A DNA stretch of 64,000 nucleotides from Shinella daejeonensis (GTDB lineage: Bacteria > Pseudomonadota > Alphaproteobacteria > Rhizobiales > Rhizobiaceae), in assembly GCF_024281235.1 (NCBI RefSeq), contig NZ_JAHWXY010000012.1, forward strand, positions 1-64,000, written 5' to 3'. A program made the translations under genes and the position numbers. Below are positions 54,776 to 64,000 of the stretch, piece by piece (positions within the stretch are counted from its first letter, which is position 1; every line of letters starts with the position of its first letter). A model generated the notes under the pieces. That model was given only the letters and a program-made list of their open reading frames with translations. It was not told the origin of the DNA and did no database searches.

Positions 54776-55699
54776 ATGAGCTTCTTTCCCGGAAAAGACC
54801 CGCTGGCCGGCGATGCGGCGGCCTGCGACGCGCTGGAGCACCTGATCATTCCGCGCACCAGCGACATCGGCGGCTTCGAGGTGCGCCGCGCCCTGCCGAC
54901 CGCCAGACGCCGCCTTGTCGGCCCCTTCATCTTCTTCGACCGCATGGGGCCGGCGCTGCTGCGCGCCGGCGAGGCGATCGACGTCAAGCCGCATCCCCAT
55001 ATCGGGCTTTCCACCGTCACCTATCTTTTCGACGGCGAGATCAAGCACCGCGACAGCCTCGGCACCGAGATGGTGATCCGGCCGGGCGACGTGAACCTGA
55101 TGACGGCCGGCCGCGGCATCGTCCATTCCGAACGCTCGCCGGAGAACCTGCGCGGGCAGCCGCAATCGATCTCCGGCCTCCAGACCTGGCTGGCGCTGCC
55201 CGACAGCCATGAGGAAATGGCCCCGCTCTTCGCCCATACGACGGCGCAGGAGCTGCCGGCCTTTTCGGCGGACGGCGTGACGGGACGCGTCATCATCGGC
55301 CGCTACGAGGGCCAGTCCTCGCCGGTCGCCGTGCCGACGGACACGCTCTATACCGACCTGCGGCTGGCGCCCGGCGCATCGGCGCCGCTTGCCGCCGACT
55401 GGGAGGAACGCGCCGTCTACGTGCTCTCCGGCAGCCTCGACGTCGCCGGCGACGTCTTTGCGGCCGACCGGCTGCTGGTCTTCCGCCCCGGTGACGACAT
55501 CACCCTCAAGGCCGGCCCGGACGGCTGTCACATCATGGTCTTCGGCGGCGCGGCGCTCGGCTCGAAACGCCATATCTGGTGGAATTTCGTATCCTCCTCC
55601 AAGGAGCGGATCGAGCAGGCGAAAGAGGAATGGCGCACCGGCCGTTTCGACATCGTTCCCGGCGACGAGGAGGAATTCGTGCCGCTTCCGGCCGGATGA
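54776..55699 (+). CDS. Pirin-family protein
   Basis: A 307-residue bicupin of the pirin family, with GPFIFFDRMGPALLRAGEAI, the metal motif HPHIGLSTVTYLFDGEIKHR and DVNLMTAGRGIVHSERSPE. ATG at 54776 follows CAGGAGAGCGCA; an upstream GTG at 54746 has no such site. Pirins are iron proteins, some with quercetinase activity. It sits between xseB and dxs, which are often nearer neighbours in rhizobia. Confidence 0.92.
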   Translation: MSFFPGKDPLAGDAAACDALEHLIIPRTSDIGGFEVRRALPTARRRLVGPFIFFDRMGPALLRAGEAIDVKPHPHIGLSTVTYLFDGEIKHRDSLGTEMVIRPGDVNLMTAGRGIVHSERSPENLRGQPQSISGLQTWLALPDSHEEMAPLFAHTTAQELPAFSADGVTGRVIIGRYEGQSSPVAVPTDTLYTDLRLAPGASAPLAADWEERAVYVLSGSLDVAGDVFAADRLLVFRPGDDITLKAGPDGCHIMVFGGAALGSKRHIWWNFVSSSKERIEQAKEEWRTGRFDIVPGDEEEFVPLPAG

Positions 55700-55762
55700 C
55701 CGTAAAAATGCCCGCCGGCTCTGCTTGAAGGCCGCAGGACGCCCTATCGGGAGGTGAAGGCG

Positions 55763-56224
55763 ATGGCGAGGAAGACGACGACAACGACGGGCAAGGGCAA
55801 GGGCAAGGCCGGGGCCGGAGAGGCCCCGGTCCTGCTGTCCGGCGGCAATCCGCAAATTCCCAAAGGGTACGGCGACGGGCCGGTGCAGGCCTATATCGCG
55901 GCGATGCCGGGCTGGAAAAGCGACGTCGGCCGCCGTCTCGACGCGCTGGTTGAAAAAACCGTGCCCGGCGTCCGCAAGGCGGTGAAGTGGAACTCGCCAT
56001 TCTACGGCATTGCCGACGACAACTGGTTTTTGAGCCTGCATTGCTTCGCAAAATACATCAAGCTGGCGTTCTTTCGCGGTGCAGCGCTCGATCCGCCGCC
56101 GCCGGTCGCTTCCAAAACGGCGGAAACACGTTATTTCCATATTCATGAAGACGACACCTTCGATGAAGCCCGGCTGGCCGAATGGATCCGGCAGGCAAGC
56201 CGGCTTCCGGGCGAGCGCATGTGA
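55763..56224 (+). CDS. DUF1801 domain protein
   Basis: A 153-residue protein with a Lys/Thr-rich N-terminus, RKTTTTTGKGKGKAGAG, and a DUF1801 domain with VRKAVKWNSPFYGIADDNWF and LAFFRGAALDPPPP. ATG at 55763 follows GGGAGGTGAAGGCG. The family is widespread and lacks a settled function; the basic tail could bind nucleic acid. It is downstream of the pirin gene. Confidence 0.85.
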   Translation: MARKTTTTTGKGKGKAGAGEAPVLLSGGNPQIPKGYGDGPVQAYIAAMPGWKSDVGRRLDALVEKTVPGVRKAVKWNSPFYGIADDNWFLSLHCFAKYIKLAFFRGAALDPPPPVASKTAETRYFHIHEDDTFDEARLAEWIRQASRLPGERM

Positions 56225-56394
56225 CGGCGAAACGGGCGTTTGCATGGTATCAATCCGGCGAAATACGCTTTAGACTTGTCGAAACGGTTGAAATCACGCG
56301 CCGCATTCTGCATGTGACAGGAACGCGCGACCAAAGCCGCAAGCCCTGACCGCCTCCGCACCGGAGAACCCGGCCGCGGGCGTCAACATGAGGC

Positions 56395-58320
56395 ATGAGA
56401 GTGACACAAGCCCCCGCCACACCCCTGCTCGACAAGGTGCATTATCCCGCCGACCTGAAGAAGCTGGAGGACCGCGACCTGCCGCAACTTGCCGCCGAAC
56501 TGCGCGCCGAGATGGTCGACGCGGTCTCGCGCACGGGCGGGCATCTGGGCGCCGGCCTCGGCGTGGTGGAACTTACCATCGCCATCCACAAGGTCTTCGA
56601 CACGCCGCAAGACCGGCTGATCTTCGACGTCGGCCACCAGTGCTATCCGCACAAGATCCTGACCGGCCGGCGCGACCGCATCCGCACGCTGCGCCAGGAA
56701 AACGGCCTTTCGGGCTTCACCCGCCGGGCCGAGAGCGAATACGACCCCTTCGGCGCGGCCCATTCCTCGACCTCGATCTCCGCCGGTCTCGGCATGGCGG
56801 TGGCGACCGATCTGGCCGGCGAAAACCGCAACGTCATCGCGGTGATCGGCGACGGGGCGATGTCGGCCGGCATGGCCTATGAAGCGCTGAACAACGCCGG
56901 CGCGCTCGACGCGCGGCTCATCGTCATCCTCAACGACAACGACATGTCGATCGCCCCGCCGACCGGGGCGATGAGCGCCTATCTGGCGCGGCTGGCCTCC
57001 GGCCGCACCTATATGGGTTTCCGGGAATTCGGCAAGAAGCTGACGGCCTATCTCGGCAAGACGGTCGACCGGGCGATCACCCGCGCCGTCGAACATGCGC
57101 GCGGCTATGTCACCGGCGGCACGCTGTTCGAGGAGATGGGCTTCTACCACATCGGCCCGATCGACGGTCATTCCTTCGAGCACCTGCTTCCCGTGCTGCG
57201 CAACGTGCGCGACAATTCCAAAGGGCCGGTGCTGATCCACGTCGTCACCCAGAAGGGCAAGGGCTATCCGCCGGCCGAAGCGGCGGCCGACAAATATCAT
57301 GGCGTCAACACGTTCGACGTCATCACCGGCGCGCAGGCCAAGGCCAAGCCCAATGCGCCGGCCTATACCGCCGTCTTCGCCGATGCGCTGGTGCAGGAGG
57401 CCGGCTTCGACGAGAAGATCGTCGGCGTCACCGCCGCCATGCCGTCCGGCACCGGCCTCGACAAGCTCGCCAACGCCTATCCGATGCGCACCTTCGACGT
57501 CGGCATCGCCGAGCAGCATGCCGTGACCTTTGCCGCCGGCCTCGCCTCGGAGGGCTACAAGCCGTTCTGCGCGCTCTACTCCACCTTCCTGCAACGCGGC
57601 TACGACCAGGTCGTGCACGACGTGGCGATCCAGGGGCTGCCGGTGCGCTTTCCCATCGACCGCGCCGGCTTCGTCGGCGCGGACGGGCCGACGCACGCCG
57701 GCTCCTTCGACACGACCTATCTCGCCACCCTCCCCGGCTTCGTGGTGATGGCCGCCGCCGACGAGGCGGAACTGAAGCACATGGTGCGCACCGCCGCCGC
57801 CTATGACGAAGGCCCGATCTCCTTTCGCTATCCGCGCGGCGAAGGGGTCGGCGTCGAGATGCCGGAACGCGGCGAAATCCTCGAGATCGGCCGGGGCCGC
57901 ATCATCCGGCAGGGCACCCGGGTCGCACTGCTCTCCTTCGGCACACGGCTTGCCGACTGTCTGCTGGCGGCCGAGGATCTCGATGCGGCGGGACTGTCGA
58001 CGACCGTCGCCGACGCGCGTTTCGCCAAGCCGCTCGACCACGACCTGATCCGCCAGCTCGCCCGCCACCACGACGTGCTGATCACCATCGAGGAAGGCGC
58101 CATCGGCGGCTTTGGCAGCCATGTGCTGCAATTCCTCGCGCTCGAAGGGCTGCTCGATCAGGGATTGAAGGTGCGGCCGATGGTTCTGCCGGACCTCTGG
58201 ATGGAACAGGCCAAGCCCGAGGCGATGTATGCCCGGGCCGGCCTCGACCGCGCCGGCATCGTTTCCACCGTCTTCCAGGCGCTCGGCCAGAAAGCGGTGG
58301 GCGTGGGCGCGGCAGGCTGA
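56395..58320 (+). CDS. dxs: 1-deoxy-D-xylulose-5-phosphate synthase
   Basis: A 641-residue thiamine diphosphate enzyme that joins pyruvate and glyceraldehyde 3-phosphate at the start of the MEP isoprenoid pathway. It has [37 protein letters not shown], the cofactor motif [18 protein letters not shown] and the catalytic Glu in [16 protein letters not shown]. The start at 56395 is taken from family length. It precedes tlyA, as in other rhizobia. Confidence 0.97.
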   Translation: MRVTQAPATPLLDKVHYPADLKKLEDRDLPQLAAELRAEMVDAVSRTGGHLGAGLGVVELTIAIHKVFDTPQDRLIFDVGHQCYPHKILTGRRDRIRTLRQENGLSGFTRRAESEYDPFGAAHSSTSISAGLGMAVATDLAGENRNVIAVIGDGAMSAGMAYEALNNAGALDARLIVILNDNDMSIAPPTGAMSAYLARLASGRTYMGFREFGKKLTAYLGKTVDRAITRAVEHARGYVTGGTLFEEMGFYHIGPIDGHSFEHLLPVLRNVRDNSKGPVLIHVVTQKGKGYPPAEAAADKYHGVNTFDVITGAQAKAKPNAPAYTAVFADALVQEAGFDEKIVGVTAAMPSGTGLDKLANAYPMRTFDVGIAEQHAVTFAAGLASEGYKPFCALYSTFLQRGYDQVVHDVAIQGLPVRFPIDRAGFVGADGPTHAGSFDTTYLATLPGFVVMAAADEAELKHMVRTAAAYDEGPISFRYPRGEGVGVEMPERGEILEIGRGRIIRQGTRVALLSFGTRLADCLLAAEDLDAAGLSTTVADARFAKPLDHDLIRQLARHHDVLITIEEGAIGGFGSHVLQFLALEGLLDQGLKVRPMVLPDLWMEQAKPEAMYARAGLDRAGIVSTVFQALGQKAVGVGAAG

Positions 58321-58490
58321 GGCAGCGGACCAGGAGCGGCGGTCCTTCCGGCGTGGCCCACAGCAAGGGCCGCGCTCACCTTTCCTCAACCATGCCGCTT
58401 TGCGCGATCCTAACCACATCCCTTGGCTGTTGAGAAACCGGCGACCCCTATCCTGTCGGCAACAACAAAAGGCCGACAGGGAAGAATTCC

Positions 58491-58766
58491 ATGCGTTTCG
58501 CCTCGCAGGCGGTGGCGGTCATCATGCTCGCCACCGCAACCATTCCGGCTTTTCCGGCGACCGCCGGCAAGCGGCCGGGCCACGACCCCGCCATCGAGGC
58601 GGCGGCGATCGCCATCCTGCAACGCAAGCTGCCCGAGATGCGGCCGTCGTTCGGCCTCGCGGGTGCGACGGTGGTCCGACGCGACCCGACGGGAAACAGC
58701 GGAGCCACCCTGCTGTTCAACGCCGGCGGGCGAACATCGCCACCGGCGCGCATCAACTGGCTGTGA
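58491..58766 (+). CDS. Small secreted protein of unknown function
   Basis: A 91-residue protein with a signal peptide (cleavage near FPATAG) and a mature chain of about 65 residues, including AIEAAAIAILQRKLPEMRPS. There is an AGGGAAGAATTCC site before ATG at 58491. It lies between dxs and tlyA on the same strand. I do not recognise a family. Confidence 0.6.
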   Translation: MRFASQAVAVIMLATATIPAFPATAGKRPGHDPAIEAAAIAILQRKLPEMRPSFGLAGATVVRRDPTGNSGATLLFNAGGRTSPPARINWL

Positions 58767-58814
58767 GCCCGCATCGGCTCTTGCAAGCGGGCCTGCGAAC
58801 CGTCATGAGAGGCG

Positions 58815-59564
58815 ATGCCTGACGCCAACACCTCCCGCCTCGACCAGCTTCTGCTTGCCGCCGGCCTCGTTTCCAGCCGTTCGCGGGCGCGCGACGCCAT
58901 CCTGCGCGGCGCGGTCAGCGTGGACGGACGCGTCGTCACGCGGCCCGGCGCGACCTTTTCCATGAACGCAAAACTGGCCATCGACGATCCCGCACAGGCC
59001 TATGTGTCGCGCGCGGCGCTGAAGCTCGTCGCGGCCCTCGACGGCTTCGGCCTCGATCCGCGAGGGCTCGACTGTCTCGATATCGGCGCCTCCACCGGCG
59101 GCTTCACGCAGGTGCTGCTTGCGCGCGGGGCGCACCATGTCGTCGCCGTGGATGTGGGCCATGACCAGCTTCACGGCTCGCTTCGCGACGATCCCCGCAT
59201 CACGAGCCACGAGGGGCTGAACGCCCGGACGCTCGACGCCTCCCATCTCAGCGGGCGGGAGATCGGCGCGGTGGTCTCGGACGTCTCCTTCATTTCGCTG
59301 AAGCTCGCCCTGCCGCCGGCGCTCACGCTTGCACGGCCGGGGGCGTTCTGCGCCCTGCTGGTAAAGCCGCAATTCGAGGCCGGCCGCGAGGCGATCAGCA
59401 AGGCAGGACTGCTGAAGGACCCGGAAAGCGCCCCTGCCGTCGCGGCGGAACTGGAACGCTGGCTGACACAGGACATCGGCTGGCGGAGCCTCGGGCTCCT
59501 CGCCTCGCCGATCGCCGGCGGCGACGGCAATGTCGAATTTCTTCTCGGAGGCCGCAAGCCATGA
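58815..59564 (+). CDS. tlyA: TlyA-family rRNA methyltransferase
   Basis: A 249-residue protein: an N-terminal S4 RNA-binding domain (RLDQLLLAAGLVSSRSRARD) and an FtsJ-like methyltransferase domain with SAM motif CLDIGASTGGFTQVLLARGA. TlyA 2'-O-methylates 16S/23S rRNA in mycobacteria; the shorter forms act on one of them. Its stop overlaps the next gene by 4 bp (ATGA). Confidence 0.93.
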   Translation: MPDANTSRLDQLLLAAGLVSSRSRARDAILRGAVSVDGRVVTRPGATFSMNAKLAIDDPAQAYVSRAALKLVAALDGFGLDPRGLDCLDIGASTGGFTQVLLARGAHHVVAVDVGHDQLHGSLRDDPRITSHEGLNARTLDASHLSGREIGAVVSDVSFISLKLALPPALTLARPGAFCALLVKPQFEAGREAISKAGLLKDPESAPAVAAELERWLTQDIGWRSLGLLASPIAGGDGNVEFLLGGRKP

Positions 59565-60811
59565 CCACGGAAACGCTCACCATCGCACGGCTCGGCAGCG
59601 GCGGCGACGGCATCGCCGACACGCCGGCCGGCCCCGTCTATGTGCCCTTCTCGCTGCCCGGCGAGGTGGTGGCGGTCGCGCGGGTGAAGAACCACGGCAC
59701 CATCATGTCGATAGCCGGGACGTCGCCGGAGCGGGTGACGCCGCCCTGCGCGCATTTCGGCCCGGATGGCAGGAACGGCACCTGCGGCGGCTGCACGCTG
59801 CAACATGCCGGCGACACGCTTTATCACGCCTTCAAGCGCGATCTCGTCGTCAACGCCCTGAAATCGAAGGGACTGACGCCGGAGGTCGCGGCCCTGGTGA
59901 TCGCCCGGCCCGGCGAGCGGCGGCGTGTCGTCTTCACGGTCCGCAGGACCGAAAAGGGCATGCTGCTCGGCTTCAATCAGGCCGGCAGCCACCACATCGT
60001 CTCCATCGACCACTGTCCGATCAGCAGCCCCGGCATCATCCTGCGTCTGGACGCGCTGCGGCGCGTCGCAGACGCGGTCGCCACCTCCGCCGAACCGTTC
60101 CGCCTCACCGTGCTGGAGACGCTGACCGGCCTCGATCTCGCCTTCGAGGGCGTGAAGAAGATCGGCAACCGCGAGCGTCAGGCGGTGACGGAATGCGTGC
60201 TGTCGCTCGGCGGCATCGCTCGCGTCTCGAATGACGGCGAGATCCTCATCGAGCCGGATCGACCGGAAATCGACTTTAATGGCGTGCGCGTCTCGCCGCC
60301 GGCCGGCGGCTTTACGCAGGCGACGAAACCGGCGGAAGAAACCATGGCCGAACTGGTTCTCGCCGCGCTCGGCAAGGCGAAGCGGGTGGCCGATCTGTTC
60401 TCAGGCTCGGGAACCTTCGCGCTGCGCATCGCGCGGCGGGCCAAGGTGCATGCGGTGGAAGGCGAGGAAAAGTCGCTTGCCGCACTCGACCGCGCCGCAC
60501 GCCATACCCAGGGGCTGAAGCCGGTCACCGTCGAAAGGCGCGACCTCTTCCGCCGCCCGCTGATGGCCTCGGAACTCAAGCCCTATGACGCCGTCGTCTT
60601 CGATCCGCCCCGCGCGGGGGCCGAAGACCAGTGTCGCGAGATTGCCCGTTCGGGGGTGAAGACGGTCGTCGCGGTGTCCTGCAATCCGCTGTCGCTCGCC
60701 CGCGACCTCGCCATCCTCACCGCCGCCGGCTACCGCATCCGGCAGGTGACGCCTATCGACCAGTTCCTGTGGTCCGCCCATGTCGAAGCCGTGGCGGTGC
60801 TGGAGAAATAG
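59561..60811 (+). CDS. RumA/RlmD-like 23S rRNA (uracil-5-)-methyltransferase
   Basis: A 416-residue class I RNA methyltransferase with an N-terminal TRAM-like domain, iron-sulfur cysteines in CAHFGPDGRNGTCGGC, SAM motif ADLFSGSGTFALRIARRAK and the catalytic region VFDPPRAGAEDQC and SCNPLSLARDL. It is coupled to tlyA by ATGA. It should methylate uridine in rRNA or tRNA; the exact position is not known. Confidence 0.92.
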   Translation: MTTETLTIARLGSGGDGIADTPAGPVYVPFSLPGEVVAVARVKNHGTIMSIAGTSPERVTPPCAHFGPDGRNGTCGGCTLQHAGDTLYHAFKRDLVVNALKSKGLTPEVAALVIARPGERRRVVFTVRRTEKGMLLGFNQAGSHHIVSIDHCPISSPGIILRLDALRRVADAVATSAEPFRLTVLETLTGLDLAFEGVKKIGNRERQAVTECVLSLGGIARVSNDGEILIEPDRPEIDFNGVRVSPPAGGFTQATKPAEETMAELVLAALGKAKRVADLFSGSGTFALRIARRAKVHAVEGEEKSLAALDRAARHTQGLKPVTVERRDLFRRPLMASELKPYDAVVFDPPRAGAEDQCREIARSGVKTVVAVSCNPLSLARDLAILTAAGYRIRQVTPIDQFLWSAHVEAVAVLEK

Positions 60812-60846
60812 AGCAGTTCCGGCCGAAGCGAAAGGCCGGCAAGCGA

Positions 60847-60879
60847 CAGGCCCGGGATCGCTCCCGGGCCTGCTTTCTT
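60847..60879 (+). terminator. Rho-independent terminator of the tlyA-rumA-like operon
   Basis: CAGGCCCGGG and CCCGGGCCTG form a 10-bp stem with a 6-nt loop, followed by CTTTCTT. The convergent chemoreceptor gene may share it. Confidence 0.85.
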
Positions 60880-60893
60880 GAGAGCGGTTCCGG

Positions 60894-62990
60894 TCAGGCC
60901 GCGCGGCGTGACGACGGGGCGGCCCGAACGGCCGCTTCCCGCTCCAGCCTGAACTGCTCCAGCAAGGTGTTGAGCGCCGCGGCCTCCATCGCGAGACTGT
61001 GGCTGGCGGCCGTCTGCTCCTCGACCATGGCGGCATTCTGCTGCGTACCCTGATCCATGGTGTTGACGGCGGCGTTGATCTCCTGAAGCCCGGTCGACTG
61101 TTCGCGCGTCGCCGTGACGATGGCGTTCACATGACCGCTGATCTCCTGCACCTCGCGCACGATGGTTTGCAGCGCCGCACCCGTCTCGTCGACAAGGGTG
61201 ACGCCGGAGCGCACCTGATCGCCGGAAGCGGTGATCAGCGTCTTGATTTCCTTGGCGGCGTTGGCCGAACGCTGGGCGAGTTCGCGCACCTCCTGCGCCA
61301 CGACGGCGAACCCCTTGCCGGCCTCGCCGGCCCGCGCCGCCTCGACGCCCGCGTTGAGCGCCAGAAGGTTGGTCTGGAAGGCGATATCGTCGATGACGCC
61401 GATGATGTTGGAGATTTCCCGCGACGAGCTTTCGATGGCCTGCATGGCATCGACCGCGCGACGGACGACCTCGCCCGATTTCTCCGCGCCGGAGCGCGTG
61501 CGCGAGACGAGCCCGCCGACCTCTTCGGCGCGATGGGCGGAGTCTCTGACGGTGGTGGTGATCTCCTCCAGCGCCGCCGCCGTCTCCTCGACCGAGGCGG
61601 CCTGCTGCTCGGTGCGCCGGGCGAGATCGTCGGCGGAAGAGCGGATTTCCGTGGCGCCCGAATCGATTGCCCGGGCATTCTCGCCGACCGTCATCATCGC
61701 CGCATGCAGCCGTGTGACGGAATTGTTGAAATCGTTGCGCAGGCGATCGAGATGGCCGGTGAAGGGCGTTTCGATACGATACGCAAGATCGCCTTCGGCA
61801 AGCCGGCCGAGACCGTCGCCGAGCGCGTCGACGGCGTGCTGGACCTCGGCGGCCTCACGCAGCTTGGCGGCTTCGCGTTCGCGCCGCTCGCGCTCCGTCA
61901 GGTCGCGGCCGTCCTCGGCCTCCTGCTCCAGACGGTTGCGCTCGATGGCGTTGGCGCGGAACACCGCCACGGCGGCGGCCATGCGGCCGATCTCGTCGCT
62001 CCGCTCCTGGCCGGGGATTTCGGCCGTCACATCGCCGTCGGCGAGCCTGTCCATGGCCGCGGTCATCTCGGTGACCGGCCGCACGACGAGGCGTGACAGC
62101 AGCGTGGCGAGGAAGCCCAGCATGATCACGACCGCAAGCACGGTGGCGACCGTCGCGGCAAGGCGGAATTCGCCGATCGCCGCATAGGCCTTATCGCTAT
62201 CGATGGTGAAGCCGACATACCACTCCACCGAGGGAAGCCCGGTGACCGGCACGAACGACACGAGAGCCGGCTTGCCGCCGTAGGTCGTATGCGCAACCCC
62301 GCCGCCGCCGACGACGGGCGTCTTTTCGGGGAAGGCGTCGGCCAGGGTCTTCGTGACCAGCGCCTGATCCTGATGGACGAGGATCTCGCCGTTCCTGTCG
62401 ACGAGGAAGGCGAAACCCGCGCCGCCGAGATCGACGGAACCGATCATGTCGACGAGCGACTTCAGCGAGAAGTCGCTGCCGGCCACGGCCAGCAACCTGC
62501 CCTCATGGCGGACCGGCACGGCGGCGGTGATGATCAGTTCGTTGCTGGAGGCGTCGAGATAAGGGGCCGTCAGCACGGCTGCATTCGCCTTGACGGCATC
62601 CTGATACCACGGACGCTTGCGCGGGTCGTAATCGGCCGGCATTTCCGAGGCCGGCCAGGCTGTGAAGACGCCGGCTTCGTCGCCGACGTAGGTGGAGATG
62701 AATTCCCGGGTCAGCACCTCATTCACCAGCCCCGCCTCTATGCCGGCGGCATCGACTGCGGTGGCGGACATATTGGCGACCATTTCCGTCAGCGCGACGC
62801 GGGCGTTCAGCCAGTTGGCGATGCTCTGCGCGGCCTGATCGCCGGAAGAGCGGATATTGTCTTCCACGGACTGGGTCAGCACCTTGCGCTGGAGACTGTC
62901 GATATAAAGGGAAAAGCCGGCGAAGGCGGCTATGACGACGAGGGAGGCGACGAGCAGGATGCGCGCCATGAGATTGGATTTTCTGGACAC
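60894..62990 (-). CDS. Methyl-accepting chemotaxis protein with dCache sensor
   Basis: A 698-residue chemoreceptor: membrane segment (residues 8-30), a double-Cache periplasmic domain to about 280 with [20 protein letters not shown], a second membrane segment, HAMP, and a signalling tip, [20 protein letters not shown]. The R/W/Y pattern of the Cache domain often binds amino acids or amines. GTG at 62990 was chosen because of the GAGGAACACC site in front; the open frame runs to 63083. The ligand is unknown. Confidence 0.92.
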   Translation of the reverse strand: MSRKSNLMARILLVASLVVIAAFAGFSLYIDSLQRKVLTQSVEDNIRSSGDQAAQSIANWLNARVALTEMVANMSATAVDAAGIEAGLVNEVLTREFISTYVGDEAGVFTAWPASEMPADYDPRKRPWYQDAVKANAAVLTAPYLDASSNELIITAAVPVRHEGRLLAVAGSDFSLKSLVDMIGSVDLGGAGFAFLVDRNGEILVHQDQALVTKTLADAFPEKTPVVGGGGVAHTTYGGKPALVSFVPVTGLPSVEWYVGFTIDSDKAYAAIGEFRLAATVATVLAVVIMLGFLATLLSRLVVRPVTEMTAAMDRLADGDVTAEIPGQERSDEIGRMAAAVAVFRANAIERNRLEQEAEDGRDLTERERREREAAKLREAAEVQHAVDALGDGLGRLAEGDLAYRIETPFTGHLDRLRNDFNNSVTRLHAAMMTVGENARAIDSGATEIRSSADDLARRTEQQAASVEETAAALEEITTTVRDSAHRAEEVGGLVSRTRSGAEKSGEVVRRAVDAMQAIESSSREISNIIGVIDDIAFQTNLLALNAGVEAARAGEAGKGFAVVAQEVRELAQRSANAAKEIKTLITASGDQVRSGVTLVDETGAALQTIVREVQEISGHVNAIVTATREQSTGLQEINAAVNTMDQGTQQNAAMVEEQTAASHSLAMEAAALNTLLEQFRLEREAAVRAAPSSRRAA

Positions 62991-63172
62991 GAAACGGTGT
63001 TCCTCGTGAACGCCGGGCTCCGCTTGGCAAACGGAAGGCGAAAACTGCAAAGCATGCCGGAGGCTTGGAAACAGCCGCATCATGCGGCCGCCGGCATGGC
63101 CGGGATGGGGCGCATCCTAGTCTTGCGTATTTAAGGCACCCTTAAAGTTTGCGGATAACAATCAGGAGGGGT

Positions 63173-63943
63173 TCAGCGCCGGTCGAGAAAGGCCGCCAGA
63201 GCCGCCCGGGCCTCTGGGCTTTGCAATTGCCGGGCAAAATGGGCCGCCTCCAGGTCGATCCGGTCGGCGACCGCCTGCCGCTCGTCCCGCAGCAGATCAC
63301 GCGCGATGGCAAGTGCGGCGGCGGGCCTCGCGGCAAGGCCTGCGGCGGCGGCAAGCGTCGCCTCTTCCAGCATGTCCGGCGCGACCACCGCATAGATCAG
63401 CCCCGCCTCGCGGGCCGCCGCCGCCGAAAAGGTCTCACCGGCGGCCAGCAGCGCGAAGGCGCGCTGATGGCCCATGACGCGCGGCGCAAGCAGGCTGGAC
63501 GCCGCCTCCGGCACCAGCCCCAGATCGACGAAGGGCGTGCGGAAGACGGCACGATCCGAGGCATAGGTCAGGTCGCAATGCAGGTGGATCGTCGTACCGA
63601 TGCCGATGGCCAGCCCGTCGACACCCGAAAGCAGCGGCTTGCGATGGGCGGCAAGCGCATGCAGGAACGCCAGCACCTCGGCCCCCATCACACCATCCTC
63701 GGCCGCCGCCATGAAGTCGGCGAGATCGTTGCCGGCCGAAAAGCAGCCCTCCATCCCGAGAAAGACGGTCGCGCGGACCGCCTCGTCGTCATCGCCCGCC
63801 GTCAGGGCCCCGGTCATCGCCGCATACATGGCGCGGGTGATGGCGTTCTTCTTCTCCGGGCGATCGAGACGGATCACCTGCACGCCGGGAGCAGCGGCGG
63901 GGCGCTCGATACGGATGTGCGGGCTCATGGCGTTGGTCCTCAT
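63173..63943 (-). CDS. Enoyl-CoA hydratase/isomerase family protein
   Basis: A 256-residue crotonase-fold protein with VIRLDRPEKKNAITRAMYAA and the oxyanion-hole segment GCFSAGNDLADF, then DGLAIGIGTTIHLHCDLTYA. One of the two catalytic Glu of true hydratases is not obvious, so isomerase or other crotonase activity is possible. ATG at 63943 follows AGGAGACGCGA; ATG at 63928 is also well placed. It is upstream of the chemoreceptor gene on the same strand. Confidence 0.88.
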   Translation of the reverse strand: MRTNAMSPHIRIERPAAAPGVQVIRLDRPEKKNAITRAMYAAMTGALTAGDDDEAVRATVFLGMEGCFSAGNDLADFMAAAEDGVMGAEVLAFLHALAAHRKPLLSGVDGLAIGIGTTIHLHCDLTYASDRAVFRTPFVDLGLVPEAASSLLAPRVMGHQRAFALLAAGETFSAAAAREAGLIYAVVAPDMLEEATLAAAAGLAARPAAALAIARDLLRDERQAVADRIDLEAAHFARQLQSPEARAALAAFLDRR

Positions 63944-64000
63944 TCGCGTCTCCTGCCGGATAGGGTACGGCCCCCAAAGAGGGCGGCCCTATTCCAGCAT

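Noticed and set aside
56383-58419. A 678-codon open frame opposite dxs
   Set aside because: It is antisense to dxs; no domain is visible.

Overview
The window looks like part of the chromosome of a Rhizobiaceae-type alphaproteobacterium (Rhizobium/Ensifer/Shinella-like; the genus cannot be fixed from the sequence alone). The reasons are high GC, a CcrM-type GANTC methylase, the block smc / DsbA-like lipoprotein / DUF721 / mutY, a bioMNY biotin transporter, the run HDAC-like / xseB / dxs / tlyA / RumA-like, and many copies of a short palindromic intergenic repeat typical of this family.

Region 1 (1-3757) is decayed accessory DNA. It holds a truncated LysR gene, a frameshifted DddP-like M24 gene, an intact GcvA-like LysR gene, and a Fic-type gene that is both frameshifted and truncated. 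It ends at 3708-3757 in the 3' half of a tRNA-Pro(CGG) gene (anticodon loop to CCA), the usual signature of the distal attachment site of an element integrated in a tRNA gene. Region 2 (4050-10016) holds a three-gene Fbp/AEP-type ABC importer (binding protein, fused permease, ATPase) converging on a chemoreceptor gene.

Region 3 (10200-23600) is the most interesting part. It looks like a regulon for uptake and breakdown of a polyol or sugar. It contains a fused alpha-beta TPP-dependent dehydrogenase E1, a stand-alone lipoyl protein, an alpha/beta hydrolase, two SorC-type regulators, a xylulokinase-like FGGY kinase, two short-chain dehydrogenases (one close to sorbitol dehydrogenase SmoS/PolS) and a ribose-type ABC importer. 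Four copies of a 28-bp palindrome lie in its three main control regions. The inferred route is import, oxidation of a polyol to a ketose, phosphorylation, then lipoate-dependent cleavage to an acyl-CoA and a sugar phosphate. The substrate is not known. A 66-bp inverted repeat brackets the lipoyl-hydrolase-regulator-kinase block.

Region 4 (23800-31000) has small lipoproteins, tRNA-Gln(TTG), a cupin, a metallo-beta-lactamase-fold protein, a DUF1499 membrane protein and ppdK. Region 5 (31036-43736) is core chromosome: smc, a DsbA-like lipoprotein, DUF721, mutY, two HAD hydrolases, ccrM, a lipoprotein, thrC and an M16 peptidase. Region 6 (43846-51335) has a GNAT acetyltransferase, a GGDEF-EAL signalling protein, CsbD, AlgH/YqgE, a DsbD-like periplasmic domain, a peroxiredoxin and a YcaQ-type protein. 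Region 7 (51522-64000) has bioMNY, an HDAC-like protein, xseB, pirin, DUF1801, dxs, a small secreted protein, tlyA, a RumA-like methyltransferase, a second chemoreceptor and an enoyl-CoA hydratase.
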